DNA from: Planctomycetota bacterium
Lineage (GTDB): Bacteria; Planctomycetota; JACQVV01
Assembly: GCA_016209595.1 (NCBI GenBank)
Contig: JACQVV010000299.1
Coordinates: 1 to 56,193, forward strand
Direction of reading: 5' to 3'
Length of the DNA stretch: 56,193 nt
A program made the position numbers and the translations under genes. Positions 16,254-23,808 of the stretch are shown one piece after another (the first letter of the stretch is position 1; each line of letters begins with the position of its first letter). The notes under the pieces were generated by a model. It was not told the DNA's origin. It did no database searches and saw only the letters and a list, made by a program, of their open reading frames with translations.

Positions 16254-17215
16254 CCCGGCGGGGCCGGCTCGGGGCGCTCGGCGCGGTGGCCGCCCTTGCG
16301 GCAGCCGGGCTCTGGGCCCTGCCGGTCTGGCGGGATTCCGACAAGCCTCCCAGCGGCGCGGCCCCCGCCACCGAGCCTCAAGAACGGTCCGAGCGGAGCG
16401 CCGAAGACCGCGATCCTCCAGCGGACCGAGGGGCGACCGTCGAGCGCAAGGTCCGCGCCCCGGGCGGCCCCGAGGCGAAGGAGCCCGTGCGCGATCTTCT
16501 ACAGGACCTCGTCGATCTCGTCCCCCAAGAAGACCGGGGAGGCGAGGAGAGGGACATGGATGGGCTCCTGGCCGCTCGCGAAGGGGGGGAGCTAGACGAT
16601 CCCGCCCTCGCCGAAGCCCTCCGCACGAGACTCGACCGCGACCCGGACGTTGCCCTGGAACTCGTCCGCGCTCTCCCTCACGCCGCGACTCCCCAGCCCT
16701 TCTTCGTCGCGGTCCGGGCCCTCGCCCCGCTCGCGGGGCGACCCGAGGTTCGCGAAGGGCTCCTCTCGCTCCTCGCCCTCGGGACCGAGGAAGAACGCGA
16801 GCTCGTCCCCTTCGCCTTCCTCGGCACCCGCGACTCCGAGGCTCTCGCAAGCCTCTCCCGGATCTTCGCCGACCCGCATGACCGCCCGGCGGTCCGGGCG
16901 GCGGCCGGCTACGTCCTCGCCGGCTCCTGGGATGGGCTCGGGGCCTCTGATCGCGAGAAGGCGAGGAGCGCGGCACTCTCGGCCGCGACCGACGAGCGGG
17001 TCCCGCGAGTTCTCCGCCGCGAGGCGCTCGAGGTCCTGGCGGCCGCGGGCGTCACGAGCGACGAACGAACGCGCCTGGAAGAGCTCGCTGCGAACGAGCG
17101 CGACCCTGGCGTCCGCCTCCTCTACCTCCGGGTCCTCCATCCCGACTCGCCCGACGAGCCGGTGCGCGAGCTTCCCGAGGACGTCCTGCGCGAGTTCGAG
17201 GCGATGGACGGATAG
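16250..17215 (+). CDS. HEAT-like repeat protein with N-terminal membrane anchor
   Basis: About 321 residues from a GTG overlapping the previous stop. An N-terminal hydrophobic helix (LGALGAVAALAAAGLWALPVW) is followed by a low-complexity acidic/Pro/Arg linker (about 30-95), then repeated pairs of Ala/Leu/Arg-rich helices to the end. The pattern looks like HEAT or Armadillo-type repeats, which serve as binding scaffolds. No catalytic motif is visible. Coupling to the upstream secreted protein suggests the two work together at the cell envelope; this is inference. Confidence 0.55.
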   Translation: MTRRGRLGALGAVAALAAAGLWALPVWRDSDKPPSGAAPATEPQERSERSAEDRDPPADRGATVERKVRAPGGPEAKEPVRDLLQDLVDLVPQEDRGGEERDMDGLLAAREGGELDDPALAEALRTRLDRDPDVALELVRALPHAATPQPFFVAVRALAPLAGRPEVREGLLSLLALGTEEERELVPFAFLGTRDSEALASLSRIFADPHDRPAVRAAAGYVLAGSWDGLGASDREKARSAALSAATDERVPRVLRREALEVLAAAGVTSDERTRLEELAANERDPGVRLLYLRVLHPDSPDEPVRELPEDVLREFEAMDG

Positions 17216-17225
17216 GCCCGGCCTA
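17213..17225. terminator. palindrome holding both convergent stop codons
   Basis: TAGGCCCGGCCTA: a five-base stem with a three-base loop. Its left end is the stop codon of the HEAT-like gene and its right end, read on the other strand, is the stop of the mazF-like gene. It may be a short bidirectional terminator or simply a compact junction. Confidence 0.25.
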
Positions 17226-17564
17226 GGAGCGGACTCCGAAGAGCGCGACCCGGACGACCCGCTCCACTCCTCGCAGGTCCCGTGGAGCCAGCCGCCCGAG
17301 CCTGGCAGCGACCAGCCGGGGCGTGATCGTCGCGAGCTTCGCCCTCGCCCAGGTCGGCAGGTAGAGGCCGGCACGCGCCCAGTCGCGGATCTCGCAGTCG
17401 AACGGCCCCGAGCGCGGCGCTGACGTGAGCATGGCGACGACGAGATCGCCCATCCGCCGCGCGTACTCCCGCGTCGAGAGAACCACGGCGGGCCTCGCCT
17501 TGCGACCGGTGAGATCCGAGAACGGAAACGGAACGAGAATGACGTCACCTCTTGCGAGACTCAC
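17223..17564 (-). CDS. MazF/PemK-family endoribonuclease toxin
   Basis: 113 residues. The start reads SLARGDVILVPFPFSDLTG, the MazF/PemK SH3-like barrel with the G-D-V/I and P-F-P-F-S-D pattern, followed by KARPAVVLS (conserved Arg-Pro) and a later GLYLPTWARAKL (Pro/Ser/Lys strand). Family members cut mRNA at short sequences. GTG at 17564 is taken as start because the fold begins there; it overlaps the end of the upstream DNA-binding gene by 20 bases, the usual antitoxin-first order. Confidence 0.8.
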   Translation of the reverse strand: MSLARGDVILVPFPFSDLTGRKARPAVVLSTREYARRMGDLVVAMLTSAPRSGPFDCEIRDWARAGLYLPTWARAKLATITPRLVAARLGRLAPRDLRGVERVVRVALFGVRS

Positions 17565-17811
17565 GGCGCCTCCAATCGTCGTAGACCGCGTCGTACGGAT
17601 TGTCCCAGTCCGCGGCGAAGCTGTCCGCCGAGAGGTCTCCCCACCCGTACGCCTGGCGCGCCTCCGCAAGCGCCACGAGATCGCTCTCCCGGATGCGCAA
17701 GAGGCGACCGTTCCGGTAGGCTCTGAGTCTTCCCGCCCGGATGCGCCTGCGGATCGTGGCGATGCTCACCCGGAGCTTCTGGGCGGCCTCGGCGATCGTC
17801 ATGTACCCCAT
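17545..17811 (-). CDS. excisionase/MerR-like helix-turn-helix protein, probable antitoxin
   Basis: 88 residues from ATG 17811. The N-terminal half, MTIAEAAQKLRVS then IRRRIRAGRLRAYRNGR and IRESDL, is the classic excisionase-type winged helix. The C-terminal tail is acidic and Trp/Tyr-rich (about 60-88), suited to toxin binding. It precedes and overlaps the MazF-like gene, so it is probably the antitoxin and autorepressor. Such a partner is less usual for MazF than AbrB or ribbon-helix-helix proteins. The frame stays open to 17862, but the putative promoter lies in that stretch. Confidence 0.7.
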   Translation of the reverse strand: MGYMTIAEAAQKLRVSIATIRRRIRAGRLRAYRNGRLLRIRESDLVALAEARQAYGWGDLSADSFAADWDNPYDAVYDDWRRRESRKR

Positions 17812-17818
17812 GGTCGAG

Positions 17819-17847
17819 ATAGTGCGCGTGCGATCACAAGGAGTCAA
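17819..17847 (-). promoter_or_regulatory. candidate leaderless promoter of the MazF module
   Basis: On the minus strand TTGACT (17847-17842), a 17-base spacer and CACTAT (17824-17819). The ATG at 17811 lies seven bases further on, without a Shine-Dalgarno sequence. The -10 match is weak. Confidence 0.3.
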
Positions 17848-17894
17848 GCACACATGACCCATGGAGTCCGTGACTTTCCCTCACGGTCGCTGGT

Positions 17895-17924
17895 TTGACT
17901 CGCCGGACCGCGCGGCTGTAAAAT
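17895..17924 (+). promoter_or_regulatory. sigma70-like promoter of the receiver-holA-SMC operon
   Basis: TTGACT (17895-17900), an 18-base spacer and TAAAAT (17919-17924), about 33 bases before the first gene. A G-rich run follows in the leader. All genes from here to 23808 overlap or abut, so this is the likely promoter for the set. Confidence 0.5.
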
Positions 17925-17957
17925 CCGCGCTCCTGGGGGGGAAGTCGCGGTAGCTCG

Positions 17958-18653
17958 ATGAAGCAGGCCAACATCCTCGTCGTGGACGACGACGCGGCGA
18001 TCCGAAAGATCGTCAGCACGAACCTCACGCGGGCGGGCTACGGGGCCGTGGTGGCGCCCGACGCGGAGCAGGCGCTCGCGATCCTCTCCGAGAACGGGGA
18101 CTTCGACCTCATCATCTCGGACGTGATGATGCCGCGGGTGGACGGGATGGAGTTCCGGAAGCGGGTGCTTTCGAACGAGCGGACCGCCCATATCCCGTTC
18201 GTCATGCTGACCGCCAAGAGGGGCACCGACGACCGGATCTCGAGCTACGAGCTCGATGTCGTGGCGTATCTGACCAAGCCCTTCGAGGCCAAGGAGCTCC
18301 TCGCCAAGGTCGCCTCGATCCTCCGCCAGGAGTCGAGAAGGGTCGCCTACACTTCCGAGCAGCGGCTCGAGGCCATCCGGCAGCTCACGGTCACGCTGAA
18401 CCACGAGATCAACAACCCGCTCTCGACCGTCCTGGGCCAGGCCGAGCTCCTGCTGCGGGGGGACGCGCTTCCTCCCCCCGAGAAGGCCCGCAAGATGGTG
18501 GGCGAGATCCGCGAGGCAGGCTACCGGATCCGGGAAGTGATCCAGAAGATCAACCGGATCCGTCAGATCGCGACCAAGACCTACCTCTCCGACATCGAGA
18601 TGGTGGACCTCGACCGGGCGATGTCCGAGAAGCCGGAGGAGTCCGCGAAGTGA
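17958..18653 (+). CDS. response regulator with a DHp histidine helix but no ATPase domain
   Basis: 231 residues. Residues 1-122 are a full receiver: acidic cluster DDD (10-12), acceptor Asp55 in ISDVMMP, and Lys107 in LTKPF. Residues about 135-210 are a HisKA-type helical hairpin with LNHEINNP (phospho-His candidate His149). The protein ends soon after, without any of the ATP-binding boxes of a histidine kinase. It could therefore be a phosphotransfer or dimeric adaptor driven by a separate kinase. It is the first gene of the operon and its stop overlaps the holA start (GTGA). Confidence 0.8.
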   Translation: MKQANILVVDDDAAIRKIVSTNLTRAGYGAVVAPDAEQALAILSENGDFDLIISDVMMPRVDGMEFRKRVLSNERTAHIPFVMLTAKRGTDDRISSYELDVVAYLTKPFEAKELLAKVASILRQESRRVAYTSEQRLEAIRQLTVTLNHEINNPLSTVLGQAELLLRGDALPPPEKARKMVGEIREAGYRIREVIQKINRIRQIATKTYLSDIEMVDLDRAMSEKPEESAK

Positions 18654-19735
18654 AGTTCGAGGCTCTCGCGGCGGACCTCAAGAGAAACGGAGTGCGCCGG
18701 GCCTATGCGTTCGCGGGCCCCGAGGGGTATTTCCGCGACCGAGGCTGGCGGCTGGTGCGGGACGCGCTCCTTCTGTCCGATCCGCGTTCGGACTGCCAGA
18801 CGCTCGACGCGGGCGAGAAGCCGGGGGATTCCGGGCGGCTCGACTTCCCGCGACTTCTTTCCGACCTCTCCACGCCCGCGCTCTTCGGCGGAAGAACCGC
18901 GATCCGGGTGCGCCACGCGGAGACGGTCCTCAAGTCGCATGGCGACCGTCTCCTCTCCTTCATCGCCTCCGCGCGAGGGAGCTGGGTCCTCGTCCTGGAC
19001 ATGGAGAAGCTCGACGGGCGCACGAAGGTGGCGAAGAAGCTCGAGGAGCAGGGCGCGGTCGTTTCGTGCGAGACCCCGTGGGCTTCCCCGCCCCCCTGGT
19101 CCAGGGACCCGCCGCACGAGAACGACCTCGCGCGCTGGGTCGCGGGCGAGTTCGCCCAGCGGGGCAAGAAGGTTCGCCTCGAGGACGCCCATCTTCTCTG
19201 CCAGAGGGTCGGCGCGAACCTCTTCGCCCTGGAGCAGGAGATCGAGAAGCTCGCAGGATACGCCGGGAAGGGAGCGGTCGGCGCCGAGGCCATCCGGCTT
19301 CTCGTGGGCGCTAGCCGCAAGGAGAAGCTCTTCGAACTCGCCGACTCGGTCTACGGCGGCCGGCCCGCGGAGGCGCTCTTTCGGCTCTCCCGGGTCTTCG
19401 AGGAGGGCATCGAGGACGCCTCGGGGCGACTCACGACGAACCCGGCCGGCATCGCGCTCCAGGCGGCGGGGGCGCTCGCCTCGGAACTCCGGCGCATCCG
19501 CGCCGCGCGAGAAGCGGCTTCGCGGGAGAAACTCGGCGAAAAGGAGCTCGCGGAGAAGATCGGCGTTCGGCCCTTCGTCGCCGCCCGGCTCCTTGCCCAC
19601 GCCCGCAGGCTCTCCGGCGACCGGATCGCCTCCATGGTCCGGGAGCTCGACCGCGCGGACCGCGACCTCAAAGGGTCGGGACTCCCACCGCAATGGGTCC
19701 TGGAACGGAGCGTCGTGCGGATCGCATCGGGGTAG
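18650..19735 (+). CDS. holA: DNA polymerase III delta subunit (clamp-loader)
   Basis: 361 residues, the usual size. The N-terminal half has the delta fold: YAFAGPEGYFRDRGWRLVRDA (the family's sequence where a P-loop is lost), then LSTPALFGGRTAIRVRHAE and the WVLVLDMEKLDGRTK strand. A mid domain (about 180-250, LCQRVGANLFALEQEIEKLA) is a strong family signature, and a helical collar domain ends the protein. It opens the beta sliding clamp during replication. The start is a GTG overlapping the receiver gene. Its position before the SMC-like genes may mean only shared expression. Confidence 0.85.
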   Translation: MKFEALAADLKRNGVRRAYAFAGPEGYFRDRGWRLVRDALLLSDPRSDCQTLDAGEKPGDSGRLDFPRLLSDLSTPALFGGRTAIRVRHAETVLKSHGDRLLSFIASARGSWVLVLDMEKLDGRTKVAKKLEEQGAVVSCETPWASPPPWSRDPPHENDLARWVAGEFAQRGKKVRLEDAHLLCQRVGANLFALEQEIEKLAGYAGKGAVGAEAIRLLVGASRKEKLFELADSVYGGRPAEALFRLSRVFEEGIEDASGRLTTNPAGIALQAAGALASELRRIRAAREAASREKLGEKELAEKIGVRPFVAARLLAHARRLSGDRIASMVRELDRADRDLKGSGLPPQWVLERSVVRIASG

Positions 19736-22099
19736 GTGGGCGCGGTGCGACATCACTTCCTCCGGGCGATCGAGCTCGAGAACTTCATGCTCCACCGCTC
19801 GACGCGGCTTGCGCTCTCGGCCGCGCCGGTCGTGCTCCTCACCGGCGCGAACGGGAGCGGCAAGACGCAGATCCTCGACGCGCTGATCCTGGCCATGGGC
19901 CACCACCCGAAGCGCGTCAAGAAGGGGAACCTCGCGGAGCTCGTGGGGGCCTTCGGATCCCGGGCCCGGGTCTCGATCGAGATCGCCAATCCGGTCGCGG
20001 AGGGCGCCCGGGCGATCCGAGTGGACGAGCCGGACCTCGCTCAAGCGATCGACCACGACCTCGTCGCCGTCTCCGCCAGGATCGACAGGGAAAGCGGGCT
20101 GTCCTACTCGATCCGCGCGCGAGGCAAGGAAAAGCGGGTCCGCCGCCAGGATGTCCGGGCGATCTTCGACGCCGTGGGCATCTCGGCCGACAACCGGCTC
20201 GCCTTCACCGAGGAGGGAACGGTCAACGTCTTCGCCGACCAGACGGGACGCGCGAAGCTCGACCTCGTGCTGGAGACAACCGGGCTCGCCGCCTACCGCC
20301 AGAACCTCGTGGAGGCGATCGAGCGGGCGGACAAGGCGTACGCGCAGCTCGAGCCGATGCGGTCGAAGCTCAAGCTCGAGAAGGACTACCTGGCAAGTCT
20401 GGAGAAGAATCTGGAGCTCGCCCGCCGGCGCGAGGAGATGGAGAGGCAGCTCTCGGAGCTCGCGATCGAGGAGCCCTGGGCGCGCGCGGCGGAGGTCGAG
20501 GAGAGAGAGGCCGGCCAGCGGGAGCGCATTGCCGGCCGCGAGGAGGAGCTCGCGACTGCCGAACGGGAAGAGACCGAGATCCACCGCAGAGCGAAGGAGA
20601 CTGCCGGGGAAGAGGCCGACCTCTCCGAGCGCATCGATGGCGAGGAGGAGCTCCTGGCCCAGGTCCGAGGGCGGATCGAGCGGCTCGCGGGGGAGATCTC
20701 GTCCCGGAAGGACTTCCTCTCGCGGCTAGGCGCCCGCGCGGAGGCCCTCGATGAGGCGGACGGGGGCGCGCTCCAGGCGAGCGAGAGGAACGGAGAACGG
20801 GCACCGCTCGCGCCCGCGTTCCTCGCCGCCGAGATCCTCATCCGCCGGGCCCCGGACGCCGGGATCGAGATCCTCGGCGAGCCTCGCTTCCGGCCGGCGG
20901 CCCCGGGCGAGGAGCCCGTGTTCGTCTCCGTCCTCGTCACCGGCTCGCGTGAGGCTGGAGCGCGCCCTCTATCGCCCGAATGGCCGGACGGCTTCGCGCC
21001 GATCGAAGCGCTCCTCGCGCCCGAAGCCGCCTCCCGGCTGGCGGCCCAGGCGGGCGAGTCCGCGCGCCGGGCCGATATCGCGGCGCTTTTCCGGCTCCTC
21101 CAAGCCGAGCGCGCGAAGGTCGAGGCCGACCTCGAGGCGAGGTCGCGCGAGAAGGCCGAGGAGGAACGGGGCGCGTCGCGCATCCGCGAGGTGCTGGCGG
21201 GCCTCGCGGACGATCTCTCCGAGATCGAGCGCGCCCGGCGCGCGATCGACGAGAGCGCCCGCGACCTGGAGGGGCGGCGAAACGCCCTCGCGGCGGTGAT
21301 CGCGAAGTACCGAGAGGAACTCGACGAGACCCGGTCGGAGCTCGCGGCCCTGCGGCGCGAGGCCGAGGAGGCCGGGCCGCGGCCGAAGAAGGTCAGGGAC
21401 CGGCGCGCGGTGCACGACGAGCGCGTCCGTCTCGAGGGGCAGCTCGCCGAGATCCGTGCGACCCGGGTCTCCATGGACCGCTACCGCGAGCAGAAGGCGA
21501 AGGTCGAGCGGATGGAGGAGGAGCTCGCCGGCTCCTCCGAGCACCTCGAGCGGCTTCGCGCGGACATGAAGGAGAAGTACGACGCCTGGCACCGGGAGGT
21601 CCAGGCGCGGATCGACCGGATGGCGGAGGGCGTGACGAGTCTCCTCTCGGGCGTCTACGAGGGGCTAAGGCTCCGCGTCGAGAACCTCCTCGATCCCGAG
21701 CGGGCGGCCTTCCACATGGAAATCCGCCGGCGCGGCAAGACCTGGCGCGACCTCGTCCACCTGTCGGGCGGCGAGAAGGTCCTCGCGGTCGAGGCGCTCA
21801 TCCTCTCCATGCACCTTCTCACGGACTCGCCCGTCCACGCGATCGACGAGTTCACCCAGCGGCTCGACCTGGAGTTCAAGGCCTACGCCCTCGACATGGT
21901 GGCGCGGACCGTCGAGCGGGCCGACCGCGCCCTCGCCGGGCCCTACTCGCCGCAGTTCCTGCTGCTCGCCCCGGACACGATCGGCGTCGAGTGGGACGAG
22001 ACGAGCCGCGCGTTCTTCCAGCGCGTGGTCCTCGCCGCCACGCGCGCGGGCGGGGGCGGCCCGCGCGAGGCGACGCTCTCGGAGGTCGGGGATGGCTAA
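19736..22099 (+). CDS. SMC-family ATPase resembling SMC5/SMC6, short-armed
   Basis: 787 residues. The head begins IELENFMLH, like the NFMxH/NFMTY start of SMC6/SMC5 rather than the GFKSF of SMC1-4 or the NFRSF of Rad50. Walker A is GANGSGKT (37-44). The segment FTEEGTVNVFADQTGRAK then LETTGL resembles the matching SMC5 region. Coiled coil runs about 190-335 and 440-620, separated by a roughly 95-residue strand-rich domain without a CxxC zinc hook, presumably a small hinge. The C-lobe has LSGGEK (676-681) and DEFTQRLD (704-711; Walker B/D-loop), close to SMC5/6 forms. It is far shorter than canonical SMCs (about 1,200). Start is GTG 19736 or 19745. It overlaps the next gene by eight bases. Confidence 0.75.
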   Translation: MGAVRHHFLRAIELENFMLHRSTRLALSAAPVVLLTGANGSGKTQILDALILAMGHHPKRVKKGNLAELVGAFGSRARVSIEIANPVAEGARAIRVDEPDLAQAIDHDLVAVSARIDRESGLSYSIRARGKEKRVRRQDVRAIFDAVGISADNRLAFTEEGTVNVFADQTGRAKLDLVLETTGLAAYRQNLVEAIERADKAYAQLEPMRSKLKLEKDYLASLEKNLELARRREEMERQLSELAIEEPWARAAEVEEREAGQRERIAGREEELATAEREETEIHRRAKETAGEEADLSERIDGEEELLAQVRGRIERLAGEISSRKDFLSRLGARAEALDEADGGALQASERNGERAPLAPAFLAAEILIRRAPDAGIEILGEPRFRPAAPGEEPVFVSVLVTGSREAGARPLSPEWPDGFAPIEALLAPEAASRLAAQAGESARRADIAALFRLLQAERAKVEADLEARSREKAEEERGASRIREVLAGLADDLSEIERARRAIDESARDLEGRRNALAAVIAKYREELDETRSELAALRREAEEAGPRPKKVRDRRAVHDERVRLEGQLAEIRATRVSMDRYREQKAKVERMEEELAGSSEHLERLRADMKEKYDAWHREVQARIDRMAEGVTSLLSGVYEGLRLRVENLLDPERAAFHMEIRRRGKTWRDLVHLSGGEKVLAVEALILSMHLLTDSPVHAIDEFTQRLDLEFKAYALDMVARTVERADRALAGPYSPQFLLLAPDTIGVEWDETSRAFFQRVVLAATRAGGGGPREATLSEVGDG

Positions 22100-22760
22100 C
22101 CCGCGGCGGGAGAGCGTCCGGCGCGAGCTCTGGGAGCTCATCCTGCGCTACAAGTCGATGCTTGCCCGAAGGGACGTCTTCCCGGTCGCGGTCCGGGAGT
22201 GCGACCGGAGCCGGCTCTCGGTGCTCGCCCCCGAGCTCGTCACGGTCCCCGACCGGATCCTCGACAGCAAGGCCTACCTCCAGCTCTCGACCATGCAGGA
22301 GGAGTCGAACAGGAAGTTCCTGGCCGCCGGGACGACGCCCGCGATCCGGATGCGGATGCTCGCGCGGGTGGTCGCCGCGCTTGCGACGCCCGTCATCCAC
22401 CTCGCAGGGAAGGGAAGCCTGTCGCTCAAGCCGTTCGAGATGTCGGCCGGCGGGGACTCTCCCGGAGAGCTCCAGGCCGCCGAGGAGGGGCGTCCCGTCC
22501 TTCCCGCCGCCTCGGTCCGGGCGCGACCGGTGGACGAGAGGGAGCTAGAGAGGACGCGCGAGCGGGTGGCGGGCGAGGCTTCCCGGGCCCGGCGCCTCGG
22601 GGACCTCGTGGAGCGCCTCTCGTTCGAGGAGGCGGAGATCCTCTCCCAGCTCGCCACGGCCGGAAAGGTCGAGCTCCCGGTTCGGGAGCTCCTCGGGGAG
22701 GACGCGCCCCCAGGCACGGTCGTCTCGTTCGTCCTGAAATCCGAAGGGAGCGTGGCATGA
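22092..22760 (+). CDS. candidate kleisin (Nse4-like) subunit of the SMC complex
   Basis: 222 residues, no obvious enzyme motif. The N-terminal half is helical (VRRELWELILRYKSML) and leads to RILDSKAYLQLSTMQEES (56-73). By eye this matches the conserved Nse4 stretch where a Leu-Asp-Ala/Ser is followed by Leu-x-Leu-Ala/Ser. A Pro/Ala/Gly-rich linker (about 105-150) separates it from a helical C-terminal part ending GTVVSFVLKSEG, comparable with the HVSFIIRDG end of Nse4. A two-ended protein with a flexible middle is what a kleisin needs to bridge ATPase heads. Its place between the SMC and winged-helix genes, overlapping both, supports this. The similarity is weak and needs profile searches. 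Confidence 0.5.
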   Translation: MANPRRESVRRELWELILRYKSMLARRDVFPVAVRECDRSRLSVLAPELVTVPDRILDSKAYLQLSTMQEESNRKFLAAGTTPAIRMRMLARVVAALATPVIHLAGKGSLSLKPFEMSAGGDSPGELQAAEEGRPVLPAASVRARPVDERELERTRERVAGEASRARRLGDLVERLSFEEAEILSQLATAGKVELPVRELLGEDAPPGTVVSFVLKSEGSVA

Positions 22761-23341
22761 ACGGCAAGCTCGAAGATCCGCTCGAACAGGATCCCGGGGA
22801 GGAACGCGGGGACGACGTTCTCCAGGAGCTTTTCCTAGCCCTCACGGCCCGCTGGCGTTCCGAGGACGGGAAGCTTGCGGTCGGGGTGCCACGGAAGAAG
22901 CTCGTCGCCGCGCTCGATCTTCCCGAGGCGGAGCTCGGGCCGGTCCTCGACCGGCTCTCCGGGCGGATCGGGCCCCTGGGGCTCGAGGTCGTCGAGTACT
23001 ACCACGGCCGCGACCGCTGGGTGGCGCTGCGAAGCCTCGCGGCCTGTCCGAACGAGCTCGGCGAGTGGGAACAGGCCGTCCTCGGGGTCGTGATCGCATT
23101 TCTGGAGGAAAGCCAGCGCCCCGACAGTTCTCAAGTCCCCCTCTCGAAACTCAAGCGGCTCCTGGTGCGGGGGAAGTACCTCTCCGAATATCGTCTCGAG
23201 CGAGTGCTCGCGAACCTGGAACACCTGGGCTACCTCTCCCGGAAGAAGGATGGCTACGCCTACGGGCCGCGAACGCTCCTGGAGTTCGGCGAGGAGCGGC
23301 GGAAGAACATCCACGAGGAGGCGAGGGAGCTCATCTTCTGA
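22757..23341 (+). CDS. tandem winged-helix (KITE-like) protein resembling Nse1/Nse3
   Basis: 194 residues. After an acidic start, two winged-helix units follow: about 20-92, ending in LSGRIGPLGLEVVEYY and DRWVAL, and about 100-175, with LERVLANLEHLGYLSRKKDG and YAYGPRTLLEFGE. Order and spacing match Nse1, where the same strands read like INSxLxxLxxEI, PIYALVN, an NKWL-type helix and a TLHGRAILEME end just before its RING finger. Here the coding region stops at that point and a separate gene with a RING-like finger begins on the overlapping TGATG. KITE proteins bind kleisins of SMC complexes. The alternative is a ScpB/MukE-like subunit, the same general role. Confidence 0.6.
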   Translation: MNGKLEDPLEQDPGEERGDDVLQELFLALTARWRSEDGKLAVGVPRKKLVAALDLPEAELGPVLDRLSGRIGPLGLEVVEYYHGRDRWVALRSLAACPNELGEWEQAVLGVVIAFLEESQRPDSSQVPLSKLKRLLVRGKYLSEYRLERVLANLEHLGYLSRKKDGYAYGPRTLLEFGEERRKNIHEEARELIF

Positions 23342-23808
23342 TGGAGTTCAAGTTCGACGAGGTCTCGATCCGCTGCATGGGGTGCCGCGCGGAGAACACT
23401 CTCGAAGGAGCGATCCAGGACGAGTGGAGGATCTGCGACCACTGCCACTTCTTTATCTGCCGCTTCTGCCTGGAGAATCTCGGCGACGAACGCTACTGCC
23501 TCTCCTATGCCTGCCGCCAGGCCCACCGCCCCATAGAAGCCGGTCCGGTCCCGATCGAGCGCGTCCTCCTCTTCGCCCGGGTCGAGAGAGCCCGCTCGCG
23601 AAAGAAGGGGCTCCTCTACAAGCTCTTCTTCGCCGATGGTCCCGGCCTTGACCTCCCTTTCGTCCTTCGCGAAGTCGAGGAGGAACCGGACGAGGACGAC
23701 CCGTCCCGGCGTCCGGCCACCGTCCAGGAGGAGGTCTGGCGAAACCATCGCCTCGTCGTCACCAAGCGCCGCGCCGGGAAGTTCATCACGTGGGAGAAGA
23801 TCTTCTAG
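23341..23808 (+). CDS. RING-like zinc-finger protein, Nse1-type cysteine spacing
   Basis: 155 residues. Eight cysteines near the N-terminus (12, 15, 32, 35, 40, 43, 53, 58) give C-x2-C, x16, C-x2-C-x4-C-x2-C, x9, C-x4-C. The central C-x2-C-x4-C-x2-C equals the variant RING of Nse1 (C-x2-C-x4-H-x2-C) with His replaced by Cys. The remainder (about 65-155) is mixed alpha/beta with an acidic patch and ends FITWEKIF; I do not recognise it. It starts inside the stop of the winged-helix gene, so the pair is translationally coupled. It may be an E3-like or structural finger; a zinc ribbon with no ligase role is also possible. The 3' end overlaps the convergent gene by 23 bases. Confidence 0.6.
   Translation: MEFKFDEVSIRCMGCRAENTLEGAIQDEWRICDHCHFFICRFCLENLGDERYCLSYACRQAHRPIEAGPVPIERVLLFARVERARSRKKGLLYKLFFADGPGLDLPFVLREVEEEPDEDDPSRRPATVQEEVWRNHRLVVTKRRAGKFITWEKIF

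Noticed and set aside
13506..16976. 1,156-codon open frame on the minus strand
   Set aside because: Antisense to three well-supported genes, with no recognisable motif.
18581..20584. 667-codon open frame on the minus strand across holA and the SMC-like gene
   Set aside because: No motif; the plus-strand genes show family signatures and overlapping starts and stops.
19736..22099. SMC-like protein as Rad50/SbcC
   Set aside because: There is no CxxC zinc hook between the coiled coils, no adjacent sbcD/mre11 nuclease, and the N-terminus reads NFMLH rather than the Rad50-type start.
19736..23341. SMC operon as a Wadjet/MksBEFG system
   Set aside because: No TOPRIM-type JetD/MksG protein is present and a RING-like gene is; kept as an alternative only for the ATPase.
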